64,000 nt of DNA from assembly GCF_036345255.1 (NCBI RefSeq), contig NZ_CP107783.1, positions 2,790,001 through 2,854,000 of the forward strand, written 5' to 3'. Positions 31,678-40,445 of this stretch are shown here, piece by piece. Position 1 is the first letter of the stretch, and each line of letters begins with the position of its first letter. The position numbers and the translations under genes are program-made. This DNA comes from Streptomyces sp. NBC_00569. Lineage in GTDB: Bacteria; Actinomycetota; Actinomycetes; Streptomycetales; Streptomycetaceae. The notes under the pieces were generated by a model that saw only the letters and a list, made by a program, of their open reading frames with translations, searched no databases and was not told where the DNA came from.

Positions 31678-34535
31678 GCCGTCCTCCTGAGGGAGACGAG
31701 GTCGGCGAGCTCCCGGTCGGTCAGCTCGGTCAGGGCGGCTTCGCCGGAGCCGAGCACGGCGTCCGCGAGGGCCTTCTTGGCGGCGAGCATCTCGGCGATA
31801 CGGTCCTCGACGGTGCCCTCGGTGATGAGGCGGTGGACCTGGACGGGCTGGGTCTGGCCGATGCGGTAGGCGCGGTCGGTGGCCTGCTCCTCGACGGCCG
31901 GATTCCACCAGCGGTCGAAGTGGACGACGTGGCCCGCGCGCGTGAGGTTGAGGCCGGTACCGGCGGCCTTGAGGGAGAGCAGGAAGACGGGTACCTCGCC
32001 GGACTGGAAGCGGTCGACCATGCGCTCGCGTTCGGCCACGGGCGTTCCGCCGTGCAGGAGTTGGGAGGGGATCGCGCGGGAGGCCAGGTGGGTCGCGAGG
32101 AGGCGGGCCATGGACACGTACTGCGTGAAGACGAGGACGGAGCCGTCCTCCGCGAGGATCGTGTCGAGGAGTTCGTCGAGCAGGGCGAGCTTGCCGGAGC
32201 GGCCGGTGAGGCGGGCGCGCGGGCCGTCCGCCTCCTTGAGGAACTGCGCCGGGTGGTTGCAGATCTGCTTGAGCGACGTCAGGAGTTTCATGATCAGGCC
32301 GCGGCGTGCGATGCCTTCTGCGGCCTCGATCTCGGCCATCGCCTCGCGGACGACCGCCTCGTAGAGCGAGGCCTGTTCGCGGGTGAGGGGGGCCGGGTGG
32401 TCCGACTCGGTCTTGGGCGGCAGCTCGGGGACGATGCCGGGGTCGGACTTCTTGCGGCGGAGCAGGAACGGCCGCACCAGGCGGGCCAGGCGCTCGACGG
32501 CCTCGGCGTCCTCACCGGTCTCCACGGCGCGCGCGTGCCGTGCGCGGAACGACTTGAGCGGGCCGAGCAGCCCGGGGGTCGTCCAGTCGAGCAGGGCCCA
32601 CAGCTCGGAGAGGTTGTTCTCCACGGGCGTGCCGGTGAGCGCGACACGGGCGGGCGACGGGATCGTGCGCAGCGCCTTGGCGGTGGCGGAGAAGGGGTTC
32701 TTGATGTGCTGCGCCTCGTCGGCGACGACCATGCCCCAGGTGTGGCCGGCCAGTTCGGCGGCGCGGGTGCGCAGGGTGCCGTACGTGGTGAGGACGAAGC
32801 CGCCGTCGAGGCCGTCGAGGGTGCGGTCGGCGCCGTGGAAGCGGCGGACCGGGACGCCGGGGGCGAAGCGGATGATCTCCCGCTGCCAGTTCCCGAGGAG
32901 GGACGCCGGGCAGACGACGAGGGTGGGCGCCGCCTTGTTCCTGCGCAGGTGGAGCGCGATGAGGGTGACCGTCTTGCCGAGGCCCATGTCGTCGGCGAGG
33001 CAGCCGCCGAGGCCGAGCGAGGTCATGAGGTCGAGCCAGGCGAGGCCCCGCAGCTGGTAGTCGCGGAGCGTGGCGTGCAGGCCCGCGGGCTGGGCGGCGG
33101 CGGAGGGGCCTTCGACGAGGCGGTCGCGCAGGTGGGCGAGGACTCCGGTGGGGACGGCCTCGACCCGCTCCCCGTCGATCTCGGCCTCGCCGGTGAGGGC
33201 CACGGCGAGCGCGTCGACGGGCTGGAGCAGCCCCAGTTCGCGCTTGCGGGCCTTGCGGACGAGGTCGGGGTCGACGACGACCCACTGGTCGCGCAGCCGG
33301 ACGACGGGACGGTGGGACTCGGCGAGTTCGTCCATCTCACGCTCGGTGAGCGGGTCGCCGTCGAGCGCCAACTGCCAGTTGAACTTGAGGAGTTCCTCCC
33401 CGTCGAAGAACGGGGTGCCGTCGGTGGCGGAGCCGGGCGCGGCGGCGCGCACCACGGCGGTGGCGGTGAGGGCGCGGGCCAGGTCCCTGGGCCAGTGAAC
33501 CTCGACGCCCGCGTCCGCGAGGCGGGCGGTGGCCGGGCCGAGGAGGTCGAGGAGCTCGCCCTCGGAGAGCGCGAGGACGGCGGGCACGTCGCGCTCCAGG
33601 ACGCGGCCGAGCGGGGGCCAGACGCGGGCGGCGCGGCGCAGGGCGAGAACGGCGTCGATCCTGGCGCGCGGGCCGAAGTGCGCCTCGCCGTCGCCGGCCC
33701 AGAGCCGCGCCGCGTCGACGACCTGGGTGGGGTCGGCGAGGCTGTGCACCTGGACGAGCGCGGCCCCGGCCCGCCGCCGCTCCTCGGTACCGGCGCTTGC
33801 CGGGCCGTCCTCACGGGCAGAGGTGTCGGCGGGGCCGGGGGCGTCGTCCGTGTCGAAGAGCGTGAAGTTCGACAGGTCGAGGCGCAGGGAGACCCGCACG
33901 CCCGCGTCCATGCCTGCGGCCGCCTCGACCGCCCAGGCACGCGCGCGGGGCAGGTGCTGCGGCGCGAAGGAGGCGAAGGGCGCCCCGGCCGCGAAGGGGG
34001 CGGCGGGGCTGCGCGGCAGGGAGTCGGCGACCGCGTCGAGGAACGCGCGCACGAGAGCTTCGGGATCGGGCAGCCGCAGCGGCTCGGAGCCCTCCACCGG
34101 CGCGGCATGGGCCTCGTACGGCATGGCGGCGGCGATGGCGCGCAGCTGTGCGATGTCGTCCGCGTCGAGCGGGCCCGCACGCCACGCGTCGTGATCGGAG
34201 GCGGTGAGGCCGGGCAGGAGGCGGCCGCGGCCCACGAGGTGCAGGGCGTGCAGGGCGGCGGCGCCCCAGCAGGCCGCGGCGGGGTGGGCGCCGGGGGTGT
34301 GCCGCGCCCGCACGAGCAGGGGCAGGGCGTCGGTGACGGACAGCCGGACGGCGGGCACGGTCCGGGTGCGGGCGCCCGCTCCGTGCGGCCGGACGACGGT
34401 GAGCGGGGTGGCGCCGGGCAGGTCCGTGCCGTCCGGGTGCCAGAACGCGACCGTGCTCTCGCGCGGCAGGGGCGCGGGGAGGAACACGGCGGCCGCGGAG
34501 ACGGTGACGCCCCGGTGGTGGGTCTGCTCCGTCAT
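31674..34535 (-). CDS. SNF2/Rad54-family DEAD-box ATPase
   Basis: 953 aa. An N-terminal SNF2-associated region (about 1-440) is followed by the helicase core: LADDMGLGKTVTLIAL (motif I), VVADEAQHIKN (II), ALTGTPVENNLSELW (III), VLVFTQYVSM (IV), LLSLKAAGTGLNL (V) and DRAYRIGQTQPVQVHRL (VI). It is a DNA-translocating chromatin-remodelling-like ATPase; bacterial roles are poorly known (transcription recycling or DNA repair are proposed). Coupled to the SWIM gene. No methyltransferase or nuclease of the DISARM type is adjacent, so a defence role is not supported by context. Confidence 0.95.
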   Translation of the reverse strand: MTEQTHHRGVTVSAAAVFLPAPLPRESTVAFWHPDGTDLPGATPLTVVRPHGAGARTRTVPAVRLSVTDALPLLVRARHTPGAHPAAACWGAAALHALHLVGRGRLLPGLTASDHDAWRAGPLDADDIAQLRAIAAAMPYEAHAAPVEGSEPLRLPDPEALVRAFLDAVADSLPRSPAAPFAAGAPFASFAPQHLPRARAWAVEAAAGMDAGVRVSLRLDLSNFTLFDTDDAPGPADTSAREDGPASAGTEERRRAGAALVQVHSLADPTQVVDAARLWAGDGEAHFGPRARIDAVLALRRAARVWPPLGRVLERDVPAVLALSEGELLDLLGPATARLADAGVEVHWPRDLARALTATAVVRAAAPGSATDGTPFFDGEELLKFNWQLALDGDPLTEREMDELAESHRPVVRLRDQWVVVDPDLVRKARKRELGLLQPVDALAVALTGEAEIDGERVEAVPTGVLAHLRDRLVEGPSAAAQPAGLHATLRDYQLRGLAWLDLMTSLGLGGCLADDMGLGKTVTLIALHLRRNKAAPTLVVCPASLLGNWQREIIRFAPGVPVRRFHGADRTLDGLDGGFVLTTYGTLRTRAAELAGHTWGMVVADEAQHIKNPFSATAKALRTIPSPARVALTGTPVENNLSELWALLDWTTPGLLGPLKSFRARHARAVETGEDAEAVERLARLVRPFLLRRKKSDPGIVPELPPKTESDHPAPLTREQASLYEAVVREAMAEIEAAEGIARRGLIMKLLTSLKQICNHPAQFLKEADGPRARLTGRSGKLALLDELLDTILAEDGSVLVFTQYVSMARLLATHLASRAIPSQLLHGGTPVAERERMVDRFQSGEVPVFLLSLKAAGTGLNLTRAGHVVHFDRWWNPAVEEQATDRAYRIGQTQPVQVHRLITEGTVEDRIAEMLAAKKALADAVLGSGEAALTELTDRELADLVSLRRTA

Positions 34536-34757
34536 GGCCCGGCTCCTTCCCTGATCCGTACGGCATGCGTTCGCCCTGGTCGGTGCGGCGCGCGTCGTCC
34601 TCGTCCGGCGGGACCGACGACGTCTACGACCTTACGGGCGGGGTCTGACAATCAAGGCCGGGCGTCCCTCCCGCACCGCGTGTACGGTTCGAACGACGGG
34701 CCGGGCAAGATCGCCGGGCCCGACCGACGGCAGCCTCGGAGAGAACAGGACAGTCGC

Positions 34758-35351
34758 ATGGGTGACCTGCTGCTGGTCCGGCACGGCGAGACCGAGTGGG
34801 CCCTGTCCGGGCAGCACACGAGCTGGACCGACATCCCGCTGACGGAGAACGGCCGCGAGCAGGCCCGCAAGCTCGCCCCGCTCGTCCACAGCTATCACGT
34901 CGGTGCCGTCTTCTCGAGCCCGATGGTGCGTGCGCACGAGACCGCGAAACTCGCGGGTCTCGGGAACGTGCGGGTCGACGCCGACCTCTGCGAGTGGGAC
35001 TACGGCGCGTACGAGGGCGTCACCACGCTCGAGATCCAGCGCACCCGGCCCGGCTGGTTCCTCTTCACGGACGGGGTCGCGCCAGGGCCCCCGGAGCACC
35101 CCGGCGAGAGCCCCGAAGAGGTCGGGGCGCGGGCCGACCGGATGCTGGCCAAGGTGGACGCCGCGCTGTCGGAGAACGAGGGCAGTGTCGTCCTCGTCGG
35201 CCACGGCCACTTCCTGCGGGTCCTCACGGCGCGCAGGCTCGGCCTGACCCCGGCGGACGGCGCGCACTTCCTGCTCGCGACGGGCACGGTCAGCAGGCTG
35301 AGCACGGAACACAGCCGCCCGGTCGTCGCCGGGTGGAACCTGCGACCCTGA
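34758..35351 (+). CDS. Histidine phosphatase (phosphoglycerate-mutase-like)
   Basis: 197 aa. The catalytic LLVRHGETEWAL (RHG) is at residues 5-16; further active-site residues are Arg/Glu in SSPMVRAHETAKL and WDYGAYEG, and the second His in VLVGHGHFLRVL. It is a soluble phosphatase of the branch annotated as acid or sugar phosphatase; its substrate is unknown. GAGAGAACAGGA precedes the ATG by several nt. Confidence 0.94.
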   Translation: MGDLLLVRHGETEWALSGQHTSWTDIPLTENGREQARKLAPLVHSYHVGAVFSSPMVRAHETAKLAGLGNVRVDADLCEWDYGAYEGVTTLEIQRTRPGWFLFTDGVAPGPPEHPGESPEEVGARADRMLAKVDAALSENEGSVVLVGHGHFLRVLTARRLGLTPADGAHFLLATGTVSRLSTEHSRPVVAGWNLRP

Positions 35352-35444
35352 TACGCCGTCGGACCGGCCGTTGTCAGACCCTTGCTGCACCATCGGAACG
35401 TACGGAGCACGCACGGCCGAGGGACGGGATCAGGGGGTGGCGCC

Positions 35445-36083
35445 ATGACCAGGCCGCTGTCCGCCGCGCAGCGGCGCATCGTCGAGGAGGCCGACCCGGT
35501 CACCGGGCGGCTGAAGGGCGGCGACGCGCAGCTCGCGCGTCTCGTCCTGATGAAGCTCGCGTTCCGGCACCCGCGCCCGCCGCACGACCACTTCCTGACA
35601 CCGACCGGACACCGGATACGGGAGGCGGGGGACGTGCCCGAGCGCGCCGAGCGGCCCCCGCCGCCGGAGGCTTCGGGCGGCGGCCCGTTCGCGGCACGGG
35701 TGGGCGGAGAGGCGCCGGGTCCTCGCGGTCCGGCGCGGGCGCGCGAGGTGCGCAGCGCCTGGCAGGGGCTCGTGGAGATGCGCCGCATGACCAATCCGGA
35801 CGGCGCCACCGACCGGCCGTGCGCCTGGGAGCGCACGCATCTGGTGCAGGCCGCCGCCCTCGCCCTGGAGGCGGCGGGCTGCCCACCGGCGGAGGGCACG
35901 GACGGGGACGGCTATAGAGTCGGCGGCACACCACAGCCGGAGGCCGTGGCCGTGAGGGGGCGTGGACCGGACGGAACCGCGGGCTGCGCCGCCGCGTTGG
36001 AGCGGGCGGGGTGGCAGGTCAGCGAGCACGCGGAACCCCGCACCGGGGGCCGGTACTTGCTGGCGTCGCCGAGAAGATCATGA
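35445..36083 (+). CDS. Conserved hypothetical protein
   Basis: 212 aa, not recognised. The N-terminal region MTRPLSAAQRRIVEEADPVTGRL is helical; the middle (about 60-105) is Pro/Gly/Arg-rich and probably disordered; the C-terminus is a compact domain with GYRVGGTPQPEAVAVRGRG and GWQVSEH...RYLLASP. The ATG at 35445 follows AGGGGGTGGCGCC and is preferred over the frame opening at 35382. Confidence 0.7.
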   Translation: MTRPLSAAQRRIVEEADPVTGRLKGGDAQLARLVLMKLAFRHPRPPHDHFLTPTGHRIREAGDVPERAERPPPPEASGGGPFAARVGGEAPGPRGPARAREVRSAWQGLVEMRRMTNPDGATDRPCAWERTHLVQAAALALEAAGCPPAEGTDGDGYRVGGTPQPEAVAVRGRGPDGTAGCAAALERAGWQVSEHAEPRTGGRYLLASPRRS

Positions 36084-36144
36084 CGATCAGGCACCAGCCG
36101 TAGCAGTCGAAGCAGCAGACCCAGTAGCCGGCGAAGGGGACATC

Positions 36145-36567
36145 GTGGCCGAGCCGTTCACCGTGCGCATTCAAGTGCGCGGGTACGAGACCGACTCGCA
36201 GGGGCACCTCAATCAGAGCGTGTATCTGCAGTACGCGGAGCACGCGCGATGGGCGCTGCTCCAGCACGGCGGGATCCAGCAGGCCGACCTGCTGGCGAAG
36301 GGGGTCGGCCCGGTCACCCTGGAGACGACCGTCCGCTACCGCCGCGAGCTGCGCGCGGGCGACGAGGTGGACGTGAGCTGTACGTTCGTGTGGACGGAGG
36401 GCAAGACGTTCCGGATCGAGCAGTCGGTGCGCAAGGCCGACGGCACACTCGCGGCGGAGGTGACCGGGGTGGGGGGCCTGATGGACCTCAAGGAGCGCAG
36501 GCTCGTGGCGGATCCGCGCGAATACTTCCGGGCACTCGCGTCGGATCCACGCGCTTTCGGTCTCTGA
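36145..36567 (+). CDS. Acyl-CoA thioesterase, hotdog fold (YbgC/4HBT type)
   Basis: 140 aa. The 4HBT motif RGYETDSQGHLNQSVYLQYAEHAR contains the D-x(2)-GH-N active-site pattern (written D-S-Q-G-H-L-N), and the second strand region is VTLETTVRYRRELRAGDEVDV. It would hydrolyse an acyl-CoA; chain preference unknown. The GTG start has GAAGGGGA 5 nt upstream. Convergent with the NmrA-like gene, with a short hairpin (36570-36592) between. Confidence 0.92.
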   Translation: MAEPFTVRIQVRGYETDSQGHLNQSVYLQYAEHARWALLQHGGIQQADLLAKGVGPVTLETTVRYRRELRAGDEVDVSCTFVWTEGKTFRIEQSVRKADGTLAAEVTGVGGLMDLKERRLVADPREYFRALASDPRAFGL

Positions 36568-36615
36568 TTCCGGAAGAACCACGCGCTTCCGGGCAGGACT
36601 ACTCACCCAACAGCC

Positions 36616-37470
36616 TTACACGAACGCCTCCTTGTGCTCCTCGACCCACAGGGCGAAGGTGCGGGGCGGGCGTCCGAGGATGCGTTCGACGTCGTCCGTG
36701 ACGATCGCGTTACGGCCGGCGCGGACGTAGGCGAACCCTTCGAGAACGCTGTCCACGGACTGCTCGGCGATGCCCGCGGCGCGCACGTACTCGCGGGCGG
36801 ACTCCGGGGTCAGTTCGACGGTCTCGACAGACCGGCCGGCCACCGCGGCGACGGCGGCCGCCTGGTCGGGCACGGTGAGGAGTTCGGGCCCGGTGAGGGT
36901 GTAGACGCGGCCGTCGTGCCCGTCGGCGAGGAGGGTCTCCACGGCTGCCTCGGCGACGTCGCGCGGGTCGATCACGCCCTGGGCGCCGTCCCCGAACTGG
37001 TTGGGGACGGGCCGCCCCGCGCGGATCTCCGGCGCCGACCACAGGAAGTTCGACGCGAACGTCGTGGGACGCAGCACGGTCCACTCCACGTCACCCGCCC
37101 GCAGCGCCTCTTCACCCGGGACGTGCCACATGCCGAAGCCTCCGGCGCCCGGCTCACCCGTGCCGATCGCCGAGAGCTTCACGACCCTGCGTACGCCCGC
37201 CGCCACGGCCGCGTCCAGCAGGGCCTTGTCCTGGGCCCCTGGCCCTGAGCCCGAGCCGGGCAGGGTCACCATGAAGACGGCCGTGGCGCCGGCCGTCGCC
37301 GCGTCGAGGGTCCTCGGGTCGTCGAGGTCCCCGCGGACGACCTCGGTGGCGGGTCCGAAGGCGGCTCGGGCCGGATCACGGGTCAGGGCGCGGTGCGGGA
37401 CGCCGCGCGCGGCGAGGAGACGGGTCACTTCACTGCCGATGGTGCCGGTGGCACCGGTGATGAGGATCAT
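36616..37470 (-). CDS. NmrA/atypical SDR NAD(P)-binding protein
   Basis: 284 aa. The N-terminal MILITGATGTIGSEVTRLLA is the G-x2-G-x2-G dinucleotide motif; VVKLSAIG, FGMWHVPGEEALRAGDVEWT and VLRPTTFASNF are typical of NmrA/QOR2-type oxidoreductases that lack the YxxxK dyad. The longer open frame to 37797 overlaps the divergent AraC gene and is rejected. Together with that regulator it forms a divergent pair, so the regulator probably controls it. Confidence 0.9.
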   Translation of the reverse strand: MILITGATGTIGSEVTRLLAARGVPHRALTRDPARAAFGPATEVVRGDLDDPRTLDAATAGATAVFMVTLPGSGSGPGAQDKALLDAAVAAGVRRVVKLSAIGTGEPGAGGFGMWHVPGEEALRAGDVEWTVLRPTTFASNFLWSAPEIRAGRPVPNQFGDGAQGVIDPRDVAEAAVETLLADGHDGRVYTLTGPELLTVPDQAAAVAAVAGRSVETVELTPESAREYVRAAGIAEQSVDSVLEGFAYVRAGRNAIVTDDVERILGRPPRTFALWVEEHKEAFV

Positions 37471-37566
37471 GGCTTCGACGCTGCCGGTCAGCGGGCCACC
37501 GCGGCTAGGAAATTCCGGCACAGCCGGCGGCCCCCGGACGGCACTCCCCCCGGTTAACGTGGAGCG

Positions 37567-38505
37567 GTGACCATGCTGCGGGACAGGACAGCTGAAGAGG
37601 CGGGGACGCCGGACCGCACCCGCACCCCCGCTCACCACAGCACCCCTCGGCACCACAGCACCCCCGGGCGCTACGGCACCGCTGTCGCGCCGCCGGAGGT
37701 GCTGCGGCCCTGGATCACCGAGATCGACTCGATCGACTCCGTCGGCTCCGTCGGCTCCCCGGACTTCGGTCAGGGGGACACCGGCGCGATCACTCACGTC
37801 CCGGACACGGCTACGCGGCTCGTGTTCCGTGTGCTGCCGGACGGCGGCACCGACGTGGTCGCCATCGGGCCGCGCACCAAGGCGTCGTACTACGAGGAGA
37901 AGCGGCTCCCGATGTGTCTGCAGCTCCGGTTCCGGCCCGGTGCCGCACGCCCGCTGTTCGGGGTGTCCGTACGCGAACTCGTGGGCCGCGCCGAGCCGTT
38001 GGAGTCACTTCCGGGCGAGGCGGGCCGGCGGCTCGCGCGCGGGCTCGCCGCCCTCGGGCCCGCTCCGGACCCGGACGCCGTGCTCGCGCGCATGGCGGAG
38101 CTGTTGCCGGAGGACCTCATGCCCCGCGACCGGGACGAGCGTGCCCGCGACGGCCTGGTGCGGGCGGCGGTCGAGGCTCTGTCGACCGCCCCGGGGCGCG
38201 ACCGGCCGGGGACGGTCACGCAGGTGGCGCGGCAACTCGCCGTGAGCGAGCGCCAGTTGCGCAATGTCTTCGCGGATGACATCGGCCTGTCCCCCAAGCA
38301 TTTCGCTCGGATCGACCGGGTGCGCCAGGTGCTCGCCGGGGCGGGCGCCGGGGGGAACCCGCGGTGGGCGGGGCTCGCGCAGGCCACCGGTTACTACGAC
38401 CAGTCGCACATGACGGCGGAGTTCCACGCGCTGTTCGGCGTACCGCCGACGGCGTTCGTCTCGGGGCGCCTCCCGGCCGCGCGCCCCTGCGGCCCGGGCC
38501 GCTGA
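37567..38505 (+). CDS. AraC-family transcriptional regulator
   Basis: 312 aa. The C-terminal third is the AraC double helix-turn-helix (VTQVARQLAVSERQLRNVFA, GLSPKHFARIDRVRQVLAGA, AQATGYYDQSHMTAEFHALF). The N-terminus is a ligand-binding domain preceded by a low-complexity segment with a near-repeat HHSTPRHHSTPG. GTG at 37567 or ATG at 37573 could start it. Divergent from the NmrA-like gene by 96 bp. Confidence 0.92.
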   Translation: MTMLRDRTAEEAGTPDRTRTPAHHSTPRHHSTPGRYGTAVAPPEVLRPWITEIDSIDSVGSVGSPDFGQGDTGAITHVPDTATRLVFRVLPDGGTDVVAIGPRTKASYYEEKRLPMCLQLRFRPGAARPLFGVSVRELVGRAEPLESLPGEAGRRLARGLAALGPAPDPDAVLARMAELLPEDLMPRDRDERARDGLVRAAVEALSTAPGRDRPGTVTQVARQLAVSERQLRNVFADDIGLSPKHFARIDRVRQVLAGAGAGGNPRWAGLAQATGYYDQSHMTAEFHALFGVPPTAFVSGRLPAARPCGPGR

Positions 38506-38638
38506 CGCACCTCCCCTCTCCCCGCCACACATAAAACCGCCGTTCACGTGCGGGAACACCTGCACCAGTACGGCGACCCCCGCCCCGGACCCCCAACTCC
38601 CTCCCGCTTGACGGGTATACGTCACCCGCAATCTCTGG

Positions 38639-38653
38639 TAGGAAACCTTCCTA
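38639..38653. promoter_or_regulatory. Operator-like palindrome at the chitosanase promoter
   Basis: TAGGAA-ACC-TTCCTA, a perfect 6-3-6 palindrome about 40 bp before the start. TTGACG at 38608-38613 with a hexamer 17-18 bp later would place the transcription start inside it. In S. lividans a ROK repressor (CsnR) controls chitosanase through a palindrome at this position. Confidence 0.65.
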
Positions 38654-38692
38654 ACAGTTCGCGGAACAACGAGCTCCCCCCATGGAGGTCCC

Positions 38693-39517
38693 GTGCACAC
38701 CCCCCACATACGCACGTCGCGTCGCACCCTGCTCGCCCTGATCGGCGCCTCGGTCGTCGCGGCCCCGCTGCTCACGACCCAGCTCGCGACGGCCACGCCC
38801 GTCTCCGCGGGCGGGCTCGACGACCCGGCGAAGAAGGAGATCGCCATGAAGCTGGTGTCGAGCGCGGAGAACTCCTCGCTCGACTGGAAGGCCCAGTACG
38901 GCTACATCGAGGACATCGGCGACGGCCGCGGCTACACCGCCGGGATCATCGGCTTCTGTTCCGGCACCGGCGACATGCTCGACCTCGTGGAGCTCTACAC
39001 CCGGCGCAAGCCCGGCAACGTCCTGGCGAAGTACCTGCCCGCCCTGCGCGAGGTGGACGGCACCGACTCGCACGACGGCCTCGACCCCGACTACCGGCGC
39101 GACTGGGGGAAGGCGGCCGAGGACTCCGCGTTCCAGCAGGCCCAGAACGACGAGCGCGACCGCGTGTACTTCAACCCGGCGGTCTCACAGGGCAAGGCCG
39201 ACGGCATCGGCACGCTCGGGCAGTTCGCGTACTACGACGCCATCGTGATGCACGGTGACGGCGACGACGCGACCAGCTTCCGCAACATCCGCAAGCGCGC
39301 TCTCGCCCGGGCGAAGCCACCGGCGCAGGGTGGCGACGAGGTCGCGTACCTGAACGCGTTCCTCGACGCGCGGGTGTGGGCCATGAAGCAGGAGGAGGCC
39401 CACAGCGACACGAGCCGCGTCGACACCGCGCAGCGCGTCTTCCTGAAGAACGGCAACCTGGACCTGGACCCGCCGCTGGACTGGATGGTGTACGGGGACA
39501 GCTACCACATCGGCTGA
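38693..39517 (+). CDS. csnA: Secreted GH46 chitosanase
   Basis: 274-aa precursor of an endo-chitosanase (hydrolysis of beta-1,4-linked glucosamine). The signal has a twin-arginine core TSRRTLLALIG and a cleavage region near ATPVSAG, implying Tat export as for the S. lividans/N174 enzyme. The catalytic pair is Glu59 (VSSAENSSLDW) and Asp77 (DIGDGRGY), 18 residues apart as in CsnN174 (Glu22/Asp40). The rest aligns closely, e.g. RDRVYFNPAVSQGKADGI and DTSRVDTAQRVFLKNGNLDL. The GTG start has GGAGG 4 nt upstream. Probably repressed through the palindrome at 38639-38653. Confidence 0.97.
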   Translation: MHTPHIRTSRRTLLALIGASVVAAPLLTTQLATATPVSAGGLDDPAKKEIAMKLVSSAENSSLDWKAQYGYIEDIGDGRGYTAGIIGFCSGTGDMLDLVELYTRRKPGNVLAKYLPALREVDGTDSHDGLDPDYRRDWGKAAEDSAFQQAQNDERDRVYFNPAVSQGKADGIGTLGQFAYYDAIVMHGDGDDATSFRNIRKRALARAKPPAQGGDEVAYLNAFLDARVWAMKQEEAHSDTSRVDTAQRVFLKNGNLDLDPPLDWMVYGDSYHIG

Positions 39518-39647
39518 CAACTCCCCTTGTGGGGCGGCGCGTTCGGCACCTGCCGGTGCCGTGCGCGCCGCTTTCGTCCAAGCCGAACAGCCACCCTCAC
39601 GACGCGGCGCCCGCCACGGGCGGCCGAGGGAGACGCGGCGAGAGGCC

Positions 39648-40391
39648 CTAGCGCCGGCTGTGCTCCCCCGGTGTGCAGCCGAACGCGCGGCGGAACACGT
39701 CGATGAACGCGCTGGTGGAGGACCAGCCGCAGCGGTGCGCGACCGCGGTGACCGGGTCGCCCTCCGCCAGCATCCGCAGCGCGTGGTAGAGGCGGAGCTG
39801 GGTGCGCCACTGGGGGAAGGTCATCCCCAGTTCGCGGCGGAAGAGGCGGCTCAGCGTGCGTTCGCCGGCTCCGGACGCCCTCCCGAGCGCGGCCAGGGGG
39901 CGGGCGTCGGCCGGGTCGTCGTACAGGAGGTCACAGACCGCCTTCAGGCGCGGGTCGGTGGGGGTGGGGAGTTGGAGGGGCTGCTGTGGGGACGCCCGCA
40001 GCTGGTCGAGGAGGACGGCGCGCAGGCGCCTGCTCTCGGGGCGGTCGTCGTAAGGGCCACGGGTGGCGGCAAGGAGCAGTTCGCGCAGGAGCGGGCCGAC
40101 GGTCAGGACGGTGGGCGCTTCCAGACCGAGCGGGTTGACCCGGGCGGGCAGGCCGAGTGTGTGGAGGTCCAGGTGGCCGTGGGCGCGGTGGGCGTGGACA
40201 CAGCCGGCCGGTACCCAGATGGCGCGGGTGCCGGGCGCGAACCAGGTGCCGGCGTCGGTGGTGACGGCGAGGACCCCTGAGCCCGCGTAGACGATCTGGT
40301 GCTCGTCGTGCCGGTGCGGCTCGATCCGTCCGCCCGCCGCCAGCGTCTGGGTGCGGGTGGGCGCCTGCGGGGTGTGGCGGATATCCGGCAT
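39648..40391 (-). CDS. AraC-family regulator with cupin domain
   Basis: 247 aa. An N-terminal cupin (IEPHRHDEHQIVYAGSGVLAV, IWVPAGCVHAHRAHG) is followed by an AraC helix-turn-helix pair (LGRASGAGERTLSRLFRREL, RMLAEGDPVTAVAHRCGWSS, SAFIDVFRRAFGCTPGEHSR). It is divergent from the MFS gene by about 54 bp and very probably controls it; cupin-AraC/MFS pairs of this kind usually respond to a small molecule exported by the transporter. Confidence 0.94.
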   Translation of the reverse strand: MPDIRHTPQAPTRTQTLAAGGRIEPHRHDEHQIVYAGSGVLAVTTDAGTWFAPGTRAIWVPAGCVHAHRAHGHLDLHTLGLPARVNPLGLEAPTVLTVGPLLRELLLAATRGPYDDRPESRRLRAVLLDQLRASPQQPLQLPTPTDPRLKAVCDLLYDDPADARPLAALGRASGAGERTLSRLFRRELGMTFPQWRTQLRLYHALRMLAEGDPVTAVAHRCGWSSTSAFIDVFRRAFGCTPGEHSRR

Positions 40392-40445
40392 ACGTTGGCA
40401 CTTTATCGGAAGCGCGCCACCGTGGCCGGTACGGACGATGGGCGG

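Noticed and set aside
31674..34535. DISARM or other SNF2-based defence island
   Set aside because: No methyltransferase, DUF1998, phospholipase D or other defence partner is adjacent; the SNF2-SWIM pair is a common actinobacterial housekeeping arrangement.
31833..35351. 1172-codon plus-strand open frame opposite the SNF2 gene
   Set aside because: Antisense shadow of the SNF2 gene; only the final part from 34758, a histidine phosphatase, is real.
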